A stretch of 64,000 bases of DNA from CAVROT01 sp963722905 (GTDB lineage: Bacteria > Pseudomonadota > Alphaproteobacteria > Rhodobacterales > Rhodobacteraceae), in assembly GCA_963722905.1 (NCBI GenBank), contig CAVROT010000015.1, positions 1 through 64,000 on the forward strand, given 5' to 3'. Made by a program: the position numbers and the translations under genes. Within the stretch, counting starts at the first letter, position 1. Every line of letters begins with the position of its first letter. This document shows positions 1 through 9,414 of the stretch, piece after piece. The notes beneath the pieces were generated by a model that was not told the DNA's origin, ran no database searches, and saw nothing but the letters and a program-made list of their open reading frames with translations.

Positions 1-93
1 CATTACCACCTGATGAGTGCATGTTTTGGAACGATTATAGGCGATTTGCCGATCTCGCACCCACCATAAAAGCACCTCCCCGTCAGAACGAAT

Positions 94-119
94 GAGCCCG
101 CCGATTTCTCGACGGGCTC
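94..119 (-). terminator. Hairpin downstream of phage gene, possible terminator
   Basis: A perfect 7-bp stem (gagcccg at 94-100, cgggctc at 113-119) lies about 27 bp past the end of the minus-strand phage gene. There is no strong T-run after the stem on the minus strand, so factor-independent function is uncertain. The first 90 bases of the window show no gene. Confidence 0.4.
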
Positions 120-145
120 GTGATCTTCGCGGTGTTCGGGTCGGA

Positions 146-418
146 TCAGAACTCGTCATACTCGACGCGGGTGCGGTCGATCTTGTGCCCGAGGTAGTCA
201 AAGATCGAGGCCACGAGCGTCGCCGACACGAGGGTGCCTTCGATCCATGACGTGAGCCGCCCGCGGTAGTGCAGGCTCGGCAGGAGCACGTTGCCCCACC
301 GATCGACGCTGCACCCGGGCGCGCGCAAAATCACGCCACGGGCATCGGGATCGGAGAGCTTGAACACCCGGGCCACGTCGAAGGTCGTGAGCCCGGTGCG
401 GACGCCGACGCCGCTCAC
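146..418 (-). CDS. Small phage protein downstream of portal, unknown function
   Basis: A 90-residue protein starting at GTG 418. The start overlaps the portal stop codon in a GTGA arrangement (stop 415-417, start 416-418), which indicates translational coupling and decides the start. It reads MSGVGVRTGLTTFD at the N-terminus and ends DRTRVEYDEF. I recognise no family. Position directly after a portal gene suggests a head or head-tail component, but that is inference from order only. It is followed by a hairpin at 94-119. Confidence 0.5.
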   Translation of the reverse strand: MSGVGVRTGLTTFDVARVFKLSDPDARGVILRAPGCSVDRWGNVLLPSLHYRGRLTSWIEGTLVSATLVASIFDYLGHKIDRTRVEYDEF

Positions 419-925
419 ACGATCACCGGCGCTTGATCGCCGCGCGGCCCCCATCCCTCGATTTCCCGCACCTCGTCGGTTGTGAGGATACCGGCCTCGA
501 CGGCGATCTTGTGGTTCGCCCACCGTGAGGCATCGTCGCCCCGCAAGAGCCCGGAGAGATCAACGTCGATCTCGTGCCCGGAGTCGATCTCGGCCGAAGT
601 GAGGACCGCGCGCGACAGGGTGGATTTCAGTCGACGCGCCCACGACGAAAGCGTGGATCGCGCGAAGTAGCGCAACGGTGTTTCGGAGTTCGTGAATGTG
701 CCGTGCGTGAGATCGCCGATCATGGGCGGCGGCACCTGATAGATGTGGGCCAGTTCCTCGACGGTGAAGCGCTGCGACGCGAGAAGCTCGGCGTCTCCGG
801 GAGTGAGCATCGGGTGCCCTTCCCATTTCAAGCCCTCTTCCAGCAAAGCCACCCGCCCACGATTGCTTCCGCCATACCGCGACGAGAATTGCTCACGAAG
901 GCGCTTCCCGGCCGATTCAGACAGA
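415..925 (-). pseudogene. HK97-family phage portal protein, 5'-truncated C-terminal fragment
   Basis: Portal proteins form the dodecameric DNA gate of tailed-phage capsids. The fragment shows the family's C-terminal half: RYGGSNRGRVALLEEGLKW, then a segment matching the FxxEEIAxIFGVPPxxIGDL signature (here FTVEELAHIYQVPPPMIGDL), and a helical stretch with SSWARRLKSTLSRAV. About the first half of a normal ~400-residue portal is missing. Upstream reading runs into the opposite-strand Bcr/CflA-like gene at about 925, so the 5' part was lost by recombination. It is the only clear structural phage gene here, so this is a prophage remnant whose left part may extend beyond the window. Confidence 0.75.
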
Positions 926-2029
926 TGGCCGGCTCTGCCGGGGATGGAAGCGGCGCTTAGCACCGATGCTGCGGGCGTGCAGGCGACGCTCATCGCCTAT
1001 TTCGCGGGGTTCGGCCTGGCCCAACTCATCTGGGGGCCGCTCGCCGACCGATTGGGGCGGCGGCCGGTGATCCTGGGCGGCGCGAGCCTCTTCGCCGCCG
1101 CGAGCGTCGGCTGCGCGCTGGTGCCCGACGTCGCCACGCTGATCGTGTTGCGGGGGGCACAGGCAGTGGGGGCGGCGGCCCTGATGGTCGTGCCTCGCGC
1201 CGTCGTCACCGACCTCTACAAGGGCGCTGCGGCCGCGAAGCTGATGGGCGTCGTCATGATCGTCACCGCCGCCTCGCCCCTGCTGGCGCCGCTGGCGGGC
1301 AGCGGCCTGCTCACATTGACCGACTGGCGCGGCCTCTTCTGGGCGATCGCCGCGGCGGCGGTCCTCGCACTCATTGCGACCGCGCTGCTGTTACCCGAAA
1401 GCTTGCGGGTGCGCCGCCACGTCTCGCCCCGCGCGTTGCTGGCCGGGGCGGGTGCGACGCTTTTCGACCCACGCTTCGTGCGCCCCGCGCTGGCGAGTGC
1501 TTTCGGCTTCGCCGCCTTCGCCATCCTGATCGTTGCCGCGCCCTTCGTCTTCGCGGATAGCTATGGGCTGGACCCCACCGGGTTCGCGTTGGCCTTCGCC
1601 GCCATCGCGCTCGGCTTCGTTCTCTGTGCCGGGATGGGTGGCGCACTGACCAAACGCATCGGTGCGCCGCGCACCCTCGATGCCGGTCTCGCGATCTATC
1701 TCGGCGCGGCGCTCCTCGCCTCGACATGGGCGCTGCTTGGTACGCCGCTGCTCTGGGGCGCCATCGCGGCCCTGTTCGCGGTCACGGCCGGGCTCGGGCT
1801 CGTCGTACCAATCTCGACGGTTCTCGCGCTCGGGCCCCAGGACGAGAAGGGCGGCCTCGCCTCCTCGCTCCTCGGCGCGCTTCAGATGATTGTCGGCGCC
1901 GCCGCGGCCGGGCTTCTGAGTTCGCTCGCCCCACAAGGATCGCTCACCGCAATGACGGCAGGGATCGCTGTCTCGGCCGCCTTCGCAATTGCCGTGGCAC
2001 GGACCGGCGATGCTCTGAAGGCCCCCTAA
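926..2029 (+). pseudogene. Bcr/CflA-type MFS drug transporter, N-terminally truncated
   Basis: Twelve-helix drug:proton antiporters of this family normally start with a first helix ending in a P-x-LP-x-M motif. Here that motif (PALPGMEAAL) is the first recognisable residue stretch, and the bases before it belong to a phage portal gene on the other strand. TM1 and any native start are therefore gone. The remainder is open: motif A follows the second helix (GPLADRLGRRPVILGG), and about eleven helices follow to the stop at 2029. An internal ATG at 944 could give a product lacking TM1, which would probably be non-functional. The breakpoint lies within a few bases of 925. Confidence 0.7.
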
Positions 2030-2076
2030 AGCCGTTGTTCGAAAGAGCTAGGTGATACTGGTTCAAGAGTATGGCT

Positions 2077-2718
2077 CTACGCAACCTCGTCCGTCGGCGT
2101 TGGCAGGATGGCATCTCCCACCAATTTGAGGAGCGCGTCCTCGGTCCGAGCGTCCTGCACCTCGGCCTTTCCATCGAGGCTGAGGAACGACATCCCGTGG
2201 ACGAAGCACCAGAGGGCGTGGGCGCGCAGGCGGACGGCATCTTGATCCTGGGGCAGTTTCAGGTGGTCCGCCACGACGCCCTCGACGATGCCCTGCGCCC
2301 GGTCGCCCGCTGCCTTGAGGTCCGGGTCGTCCTCGTGATGCTCGGCGAGGCCGAACATCAGACGGAACACGCCCGGCTCGGCGCGGGCGAAGGTCACGTA
2401 GCATCGCCCGAGTGCGACCACGCGCGCGGGCGCGCCGCCGGGATGAGCGTCGGCTGCGGCCTGCATCGCAACGGCGAGGCGCTCCATGCCGCCCAAGGCG
2501 ACTGCGCGCAGCATCGCGTCACGGTCCGCGAAGTGCTTGTAGGGTGCTGCCGTCGTGACGCCGGCCATGCGGCACGCCTCGGCGATGCGGAACCCGTCGG
2601 GCCCGTTGCGCTCGATGAGGATGCGCAGCGCCTCGATCAACGCCTCGCGAAGGTCGCCGTGATGATAGGCGGTGCGCGTCCTGCGGACGGGACCGGCGGG
2701 TGTGGTTGCGTTTCTCAC
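2077..2718 (-). CDS. TetR/AcrR family repressor
   Basis: A 213-residue one-component repressor, probably controlling the divergent efflux operon. The N-terminal helix-turn-helix is clear (FRIAEACRMAGVTTAAPYKHF, about residues 39-59) and is followed by an all-helical ligand domain of the WHG/TetR_C type (CYVTFARAEPGVFRLMFGL). The GTG at 2718 is chosen because it places the usual short basic arm (RRTRTAYHHGDLR) before the HTH and lies just beside the palindromic operator at 2728-2761; longer readings extend through the divergent gene. The gene is intact although its likely targets are damaged. Confidence 0.85.
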   Translation of the reverse strand: MRNATTPAGPVRRTRTAYHHGDLREALIEALRILIERNGPDGFRIAEACRMAGVTTAAPYKHFADRDAMLRAVALGGMERLAVAMQAAADAHPGGAPARVVALGRCYVTFARAEPGVFRLMFGLAEHHEDDPDLKAAGDRAQGIVEGVVADHLKLPQDQDAVRLRAHALWCFVHGMSFLSLDGKAEVQDARTEDALLKLVGDAILPTPTDEVA

Positions 2719-2727
2719 CTTGACGGA

Positions 2728-2761
2728 GTTAGTGGCACGTACATGTGTATGCAACACTAAC
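2728..2761. promoter_or_regulatory. Probable TetR operator in divergent promoter
   Basis: The 34-bp sequence has perfect 7-bp outer arms, gttagtg (2728-2734) and cactaac (2755-2761), around an AT-richer centre containing the palindrome acatgt. It lies between the TetR start (2718) and the efflux start (2774), the usual place for an autoregulating TetR operator. Symmetry and position are seen; binding is inferred. Confidence 0.6.
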
Positions 2762-2773
2762 TTGGAGGCCGGC

Positions 2774-3916
2774 ATGGTCGAGGAGAAGCGCCCATCCACG
2801 ATCCGCCGCATGGTTGGTGCGGCGTTCCGCACGACGATCACGCTCGGTATCATCGCCGTCGCGGGGTTTGGCGTCGTCGCCGGGCAGGCGGCCATGTCGG
2901 CTCGCCCGTCGGCCGAGGACGGACCGGCCCCGGCGCCGGCTACGACGGTCTCTGTCGCGCATCTTTCGCTGCAGGCCGAGTAAGAGGTCGAGCGCCGCTT
3001 CTCCGGCCAGTTCGAGCCCCGGCAGGAGGTCGGCCTCGGTTTCGAGGAGGGCGGCACGATCGCCGAGATACGCGTCTCCGAAGGCGATCGCGTTGCAGGT
3101 GGCGCCGTCGTCGCGACCCTCGACACGCGCATCCTGGAGGCCGAGCGCGCCCGTCTGCAGGCCTCGCGCGCCGCATTGGACGCGCAGGTGGAACTGGCGC
3201 GCCGGACTAATACCCGTCAGGCCGACCTGCTCCAGCGGGGCTTCGCGACGGACCAGACGGTCGACGACACGTCTCTCTCGCTGGTGCGGCTGGAGGCGCA
3301 GGTCGCGGAGGTCGACGCCGCGGTGGCCGCGCTCGACGTGCGGCTGTCGAAGGCGACGCTTGTGGCCCCCTTCGCGGCGCCCGTCGTCACGCTGCTGCAG
3401 GACGGGCCGGTGCTGTTCCGCGCGGGGCTCGACCCGGCGTTGGCGGACGGGCCGTCGATGGGCGTGGCCGCAGACATCCTGGTGGGGGACTGCGCGCTGC
3501 CCGCGCGCCTCGTCCGGCTCGCGCCCGAGCTGGAGGCGGGGACGCGGGCGCGTACGGCCTTCTTCGAGGTCGAGGGCGCGGCACCGCCGTCTCGCGCCGC
3601 CGGCGAGGTCGTCTTCGCACTGACGGCCCGCGCCCCGACGCCGGGCGCCTGGCTGCCGCTGGCGGCGCTGCTTCAGGGCCCGCGCGGCACGTGGCAGGTG
3701 GTGACGGTCGAGGAGGGCGATGCCGGACCCGTGGCGGGGATCGAGGCGGTCGAGGTCGTCCACGCCGAAGGGGGCCGCGCCTTCGTCACGGGGACCATCC
3801 GCGACGGAATGCGCTACGTGCCCGAGGGCGCGCATCGGATCGTGCCGGGCGAGTCGCTGGTCCTCGCCGAAGAGCGCGCCACGCCCGAGGCGGAGGTCGC
3901 GTCATGGGCGCGCTGA
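2774..3916 (+). pseudogene. RND efflux membrane-fusion (HlyD/AcrA-type) protein, interrupted by TAA
   Basis: The periplasmic adaptor of an RND pump. ATG 2774 has a good RBS (ggagg at 2764-2768); the protein begins with a membrane anchor (TLGIIAVAGFGVVAG). An in-frame TAA at 2981-2983 follows LQAE, and the same frame then continues VERRFSGQFEPRQEVGLGF, typical of the family. One base change from a Tyr codon explains the stop. A second defect is visible further on: between APF and APVVTLLQDG the second half of the lipoyl-like domain is missing in frame. The C-terminal beta-barrel and membrane-proximal parts remain. The end overlaps the pump start by 13 bp. Sequencing error could explain the TAA, but not the missing block. 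Confidence 0.75.
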
Positions 3917-6900
3917 GCTACCGCAATCCGCGTGCCGTGACGCTGGCGCTCCTGGTGCTGCTGGCGGCGGGTCTGTCCTCGCTGATCTCCATCGGACGCC
4001 AGGAAGACTCCACGATCACCAACAATTTCGCGACCGTCACCACCCCCTTCCCGGGTGCGGAGCCGGGGCGGGTCGAGGCGCTGGTCACGTCCGAGATCGA
4101 GACCGAGCTGCGCGAGATCGCCGAGATCGACGTCATCGCCTCGGCCTCCGCCTCCGGCATCTCGTTGGTGCAGGTCGAACTCGACGAAACGGTGGACCCG
4201 GATCTGTTCGACGGGATCTGGACGGAGATCCGCGACAAGTTGTCGGATGCGGAGGTGCGCTTTCCGCCCGGTGCGCTCTCGCCCGAGCTGGAGGTCGACG
4301 CCAATTCCGGGGCCTACGGCGCCATCGTCGCGCTGGTGCCGGCCGAGGGCGCGCCCGTCGCGCCCTCGCTGACCGCCCGCTATGCCGAAGACCTGGCCGA
4401 CCGGCTGCGCGACGTGCCGGGCACCAAGCTGGTCGAGCTGTTCGGCGCCCCCGCCGAGGAGATCACCGTCACGCTCGACGCCCCGCGGGCCGCCGCGCTC
4501 GGGCTCACGCCCGCGGAGGTCGCGGCCGCGATCCGGGCATCGGACGCCAAGGTCTCGGCCGGACAGGTCACCGGTGCGGGCGACGACCTGACCGTCGAGG
4601 TCGAAGGCGAGATCGGTTCGCTCGCCCGCCTGAAGGAAATCGTCCTGCGCGAAGGCGCGTCGGGCAGCGTGCTGCGCCTCGCGGACGTGGCGCGCATCGA
4701 GCGCGGCGCCCGCAGCCCGGCGCCCGCAGCCCGGCGCCCGAACTGGCCTTCCAGGACGGGAAGCCGGCCGTGATCGTCGCCGCGATGCCGGAAACGGGCC
4801 TGCAGGTCGACGCCTGGGCCGGCTTCCTGCGCGAGGATCTCGACGCCTTCCGCGCCGCGCTGCCCGGCGGGCTGGAGGCCGAACTGGTCTTCGACCAGTC
4901 GACATACACCGCCGAGCGCCTGACCGAGGTCGGCACGAACATGGCCATCGGCGTCGCCCTGGTCGTCGTGGTGCTTCTCGTGACGTTGGGCTTGCGGTCG
5001 GCGCTGATCGTGGCGCTGATCCTGCCCATCGTGTCGCTGGCATCGATCGCGACGATGAACGCCATCGGCCTTCCGATCCACCAGATGAGCGTCACGGGCC
5101 TGATCGTGGCGCTCGGGTTGCTGGTCGACGCGGGCATCGTGATGACGGACGAGATCGGCCGTCGCCTGCGCGCCGGGATGAGCCGGGCCGATGCGGTCGC
5201 GGCCTCCGTCGGCCGGCTGACGATGCCGCTCTTCGCCTCGACGGCGACGACGGCGCTCAGCTTCGTGCCGATGATCCTGCTGCCCGGCCCCGCGGGCGAC
5301 TTCCTCGGCTCCATCGCGCTGGCCGTCGTCATCATGCTCAGCTGGTCCTTCGTGATCGCCGTCGCGATCACGCCCGCGGTCGCGGGCTGGATCCTGCCGG
5401 AGGGGACGAAGGGCGGCGGCCTGCCGGCGGGGCCGCTCGGCTGGCTCTTCCGTCGGTCCCTGCGGCTTTCGGCACGCACCCCGATCCGCTCCATCGCGCT
5501 GGCGATGGTGCTGCCCGTGCTGGGCTTCCTCTGTCTGCCGATGCTGACGGCGCAGTTCTTCCCCGGCGTGGACCGCGACCAGTTCACGATCGACGTCGAC
5601 CTGCCGCCGGGCAGCGGGATCGGCCGCACCGCCGCGGTGGTCGAGCGGCTCGACGCGGCCCTCGCCGGGATGGAGGAGATCGAGAGCGTGACCTGGAGCG
5701 TCGGCCGCTCGGCGCCGGCCTTCTACTACAACATCGTCGGCGGCCGGGACGGCGCGCCGCGACATGCGCAGGCGCTGATCCGGACGGCCTCGCCCCAGGC
5801 GACCGAGGCCGTGCTGCCCGACCTTCAGCGCGGCCTGCCGACGCTCGCCCCCGAGGCGCAGGTGCTGGTGCGCGGCCTCGTGCAGGGCCCGCCCGTCTCC
5901 GCCCCCATCGAGTTCCGCATCGTCGGTCCCGAGCTGGAGGTCCTTCGCACCGAAGGGGAACGCCTGCGCCGCATCCTCGCCGCGCAGGGGCCCGTCCACA
6001 TGGCGCGCGCCTCCCTGGTCGAGGGGGCGCCGAAACTCACGGTCGCCATTGACGAGGGCGCGGCGCGGCAGGTCGGGCTCGACCCCGGGCAGGTCGCCGC
6101 GCAGATGCAGGCGGCGCTGTCGGGCGCGCTCGGCGGCTCGATGATCGAGGGCACCGAGGAGCTGCCCGTGCGCGTCCGCTTGGGCGACGCGGTGCGCGCC
6201 GACCCCGCGCGGGTGGGCGACATGGCCATCCTTCCGCCCGCCGCCGCCGCGCTGGCCGGGCAGGGGCTGTTCGCGGCGACGCCCCTGTCGGCGCTGGCCG
6301 AGGTCGCGGTCGTCCCCGGCGACGGCATCGTCACCCGCCGCAACGGCGAGCGGATGAACACCGTGCAGGGCTTCATCCTGCGCGGCGTCCTGCCGTCGGA
6401 GGCGTTGATCGACGTCCGCGCCGCCATGGACGCGGCCGGCTTCGCCCTGCCGCCGGGCTACCGGCTGGAGGTCGGCGGCGACAGCGACGCGCGCGCGTCC
6501 ACGCTGAACAACCTGATCGCGCCCTTGGGCCTGATCGTGACGCTTTCGGTGGCGGTCGTGGTGCTGACCTTCGGTTCGTTCCAGCTGGGCGGCGTGGCGC
6601 TGATGGTGTCGGGCTTGTCCGCCGGGCTGTCGATGCTGGCGCTCGCGATCTTCGACTATCCGTTCGGGATCAACGCCATCATCGGGCTGATCGGCTCGAT
6701 CGGGGTCAGCATCAATGCCGCCCTCATCATCATGACCGCGCTCCAGGAGGACGAAGCCGCGAGCCAGGGCGATCCGGACGCCATGGCCGAGGTGGTGATG
6801 GCCTCCTCGCGCCACATCGTGTCGACCACGATCACCACAGTGGGGGGCTTCCTGCCGCTGATCCTGGCGGGCGGCGGCTTCTGGCCGCCCTTCGCGATGG

Positions 6901-7073
6901 CCGTCGCCGGCGGCGTGGCGCTGAGCACCGTCGTCAGCTTCTACTTCAAGCCCCCCGCATTCCGCCTCGTCTATGCCGGCACCAAGGCCGCCCGCGCCCG
7001 CCACCCCGTGTCCGAGCCCGGCCTGGAGGACGCCACGCCATCCGATCCCCGACTTATCGAAGCGGCCGAATGA
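3904..7073 (+). pseudogene. RND efflux pump inner-membrane transporter, frameshifted by a 14-bp duplication
   Basis: An AcrB/MdtB-like proton-driven efflux transporter. The first ~275 residues (MGALSYRNPRAVTLALLVLL, TM1 and porter domain) are in one frame. After about 4735 the homologous remainder continues in another (ELAFQDGKPAVIV, then TM helices with GLLVDAGIVMTDE and the second porter domain). The frames are separated by an exact 14-bp tandem duplication, cgcccgcagcccgg at 4707-4720 and again at 4721-4734. Removing one unit restores RGARSPAPELAFQDG without a gap. The gene follows the damaged adaptor and precedes an MFS gene by ATGA overlap (7070-7073). No outer-membrane channel gene is present. 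Confidence 0.85.
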
Positions 7074-8281
7074 CAGACGATACGACCGTATGGCCGCGTC
7101 CGATGGTCCTCATGTCGGCGCCCTTCGCGTTCTCGACGGGGGCCTACGTCTTCGCCGGCCTGATCGAGGCCATGGCCGCCGACCTTGCCATCCCGGTGCC
7201 GCTCGTGGCGCAGCTGCAGACGGCCTTCGCGGTGGCCTGCGCCGTGGGCGGTCCGGTATTGGCGGTGGCGACGGGGGCGCTCGGTCGCAAGGGGCTGCTC
7301 GTCGCCGTTCTGGGGGCGCTCGCGGGGCTCAACGCGCTGTCCGCCCTCGCCGGGGGGTTCGCCCCGCTGATGGCCGCGCGGGTTGCGGCGGGGCTGGTGG
7401 GCGCGCTGACGCTGCCGCTGGCTTCGGCCATCGCGGTGTCGATCGTCGCGCCGGAACGGCGGGCCACGGCTCTCGCGGCGGTGTTCGGCGGCACGGCACT
7501 GGCGTTCCTGGCGGGCATCCCGCTGGGCAGCGTGGTGGGCGGCTGGCTCGGCTGGCGCGCGTCCTTCTGGCTGGCCTGCGCGCTGTCGGCGGGGGCGATG
7601 CTCGCCGTCGCGGTCGTCGTGCCCGCCGTCGCGGCGCCGCCGCGGCCGAAGCCGGGCGCGATGCGGTCGGTGCTGCGCTGGCCGCTGACGGGGCTTCTGG
7701 GCGTGACGGCGCTGGCCTTCGCGGCGACCTTCGCGGCGGCGGGCCTCGTGGGACCGGTGACGACGCGGCTGACGGGGGCGGGCGGGGCCGGGATCGGCGC
7801 GGTGCAGGCGATGGTGGGCGTGGGCGCGATCGCGGGCCTAGCCCTCGGGGCGCGGCTGGCGGACCGGGTTCGGCGGCCGCTGCCCTGGCTCTTCGGTGCG
7901 ACGATCTGCGCGCAGCCGACCTATTCGGCCGGGATGCTCGCAGGGGCCTCGGGCCTCGCCGGTGCCGCGGTCGCGGGCGGCGCCACGCTGGCGGGGTCGG
8001 CCGCGATCTTCGCGATGTCGCCCATCGTGCAGGCCCGGCTGGCCGCCGGTGCGGGGTCGCTGATGACGTTGGCCTTCGCACTCAACGGGTCGATGATCTT
8101 CCTTGGGCAGGGTCTCGGGACGGCGACGGGCGGCCTCGTGGCTGCCACGGCCGGGCTGCCCTGGATCGGCGTCGCGGGCGCGATGCTGGCGGGGCTGGGC
8201 TTGATACTCGCGCGCCGCGACCTGCGGCCCGCGCGCCCGTCCGACCCGGCGCAACCCATCCCACGGGAGGCGACCCCATGA
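7070..8281 (+). CDS. MFS transporter (arabinose-efflux/chloramphenicol-resistance type)
   Basis: A 403-residue, 12-helix major facilitator. The N-terminus lacks a signal peptide and enters TM1 with MVLMSAPFAFSTGAYVFAGL. The loop after TM2 is a weak motif-A (GALGRKGLLV), and the drug-proton-antiporter motif C region can be seen in TM5 (AFLAGIPLGSVVGGWLGWR). Start and stop overlap the RND gene and the following SDR gene by 4 bp each, so it is translationally coupled inside the TetR-linked operon. The frame is intact, unlike both neighbours. Substrate unknown. Confidence 0.85.
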   Translation: MTDDTTVWPRPMVLMSAPFAFSTGAYVFAGLIEAMAADLAIPVPLVAQLQTAFAVACAVGGPVLAVATGALGRKGLLVAVLGALAGLNALSALAGGFAPLMAARVAAGLVGALTLPLASAIAVSIVAPERRATALAAVFGGTALAFLAGIPLGSVVGGWLGWRASFWLACALSAGAMLAVAVVVPAVAAPPRPKPGAMRSVLRWPLTGLLGVTALAFAATFAAAGLVGPVTTRLTGAGGAGIGAVQAMVGVGAIAGLALGARLADRVRRPLPWLFGATICAQPTYSAGMLAGASGLAGAAVAGGATLAGSAAIFAMSPIVQARLAAGAGSLMTLAFALNGSMIFLGQGLGTATGGLVAATAGLPWIGVAGAMLAGLGLILARRDLRPARPSDPAQPIPREATP

Positions 8282-9075
8282 CCGCATCCGGCCTGCGCGA
8301 CCGCTATGGCCCCTGGGCCCTCGCCACCGGAGCCTCCGACGGCATCGGCCGGGCGATCGCGGTCGGGCTCGCCGCGGCGGGCCTCGACCTCGTGCTCGTG
8401 GCCCGGCGCGAGGATCGCCTGACCGCCCTGGCGGCCGACATCGAGGCGAAGCATGGCCGGACGTGCCGCGTCCTGCCGCTCGACCTCGGCGACATGGCGG
8501 CCCTGGACGACGCGCTGGCCGGGTTGGCCGACCTCGAAATTGGATTGCTGGTCGCGGCGGCGGGTTACGGGCTGACGGGGCCGCTGCACTAGGCCGACCT
8601 CGCGGACGAGTTGGCCATGGTCGACGTCAACTGCAAGGCGCCGCTTGCGATGGTGCATTGGGCCGCCGGACGGATGGTTCCGCGCGGACGCGGCGGGATC
8701 ATGCTGTTCTCGTCGATCGTCGCTTTCCAAGGCGTGTCGGACAGCGCCAACTACGCCGCCACCAAGGCCTGGAACCAGGTCCTGGCCGAGGGCCTCGCCC
8801 CCGAGCTCGCGCACCACGGCGTCGACGTGCTGGCCGTCGCCCCCGGCCCGGTCGCCACCGGTTTCGGCGCCCGCTCGGGGATGGACACCTCGTCGGGCGC
8901 CACGCCGGAGGAGGTCGCCCGCGCCGCCCTCGCGGCCCTCGGGCCCGGCGGCGGCACCGTGCGCCCGAGGGCGCTCAATAAGGTCCTTCAAGGCAGCCTC
9001 GCCGCCCTGCCACGCCGGATGCGGACGCGGGTCCTGTCCAGGGTGATGGCCGGGATGATGGGGGCCGGGCGGTGA
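8278..9075 (+). pseudogene. SDR-family oxidoreductase with in-frame TAG
   Basis: A classical short-chain dehydrogenase. The Rossmann motif is near the start (TGASDGIGRAIAVGL), the variant motif AAAGYGLTGPLH is followed at 8590-8592 by TAG, and the same frame continues ADLADELAMVDVNCKAP through the catalytic Ser region (MLFSSIVAFQG) and YAATK (Tyr-xxx-Lys). A GAG-to-TAG change fits. Without readthrough only the cofactor half is made. It overlaps the previous and next genes by 4 bp each, so loss of translation here could also weaken the downstream gene. Confidence 0.8.
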
Positions 9076-9404
9076 GGCATCTCGTCGTCACCGGCCTGAC
9101 GCTGCGCTCACCGCTGCACGGGCCCCTCTTCGCCTATCACGCGATGCGGTCCTTCGCGCAGGCGCAGGCCGATCCCGCCTGCCTGCACGCCGAGGCCCGC
9201 ACCATCGAAGGCGTCGCCCACACGGTCACGCTCTGGCGCGACGCCGCCGCCGCGCGCGCCTACGGCACGAGCGCCGCCCACCGGCAGGCCGCCGCCGCGT
9301 TCCCCAAGATCGCCACCGGGAAGGTCTGGGCCGGCCCGGCCGAGGCCGCTCCCGACTGGCCCGAAGCGCGCCGCCTCTGGACCGATCATGAAACCATCGT
9401 CTGA
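9072..9404 (+). CDS. Small protein resembling ferredoxin-fold monooxygenase-like proteins
   Basis: 110 residues, starting at a GTG that overlaps the SDR stop (GTGA). The pattern, with a conserved LTLW/TLWRD strand, a middle AYGTSAAHRQA helix and a final WTDHETIV, is reminiscent of the dimeric alpha-beta barrel (antibiotic biosynthesis monooxygenase or DUF3291-like) fold. The assignment is weak and no catalytic residue can be named. Its place between two SDR genes suggests an accessory role in the same oxidative pathway. Confidence 0.5.
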   Translation: MRHLVVTGLTLRSPLHGPLFAYHAMRSFAQAQADPACLHAEARTIEGVAHTVTLWRDAAAARAYGTSAAHRQAAAAFPKIATGKVWAGPAEAAPDWPEARRLWTDHETIV

Positions 9405-9414
9405 GGAGAAACCG

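Noticed and set aside
3720..7073. A single 1117-residue RND protein
   Set aside because: The first third of that frame is not RND-like. The proper N-terminus is in another frame until the 14-bp duplication.
2981..8592. In-frame TAA and TAG in the adaptor and SDR genes as signs of stop-codon reassignment or selenocysteine/pyrrolysine
   Set aside because: Each gene has one isolated stop, of two types, at ordinary positions (Tyr- and Glu-like). Intact neighbours use TGA/TAG/TAA as normal stops, and the MttB gene has no internal TAG. Plain nonsense mutation fits better.
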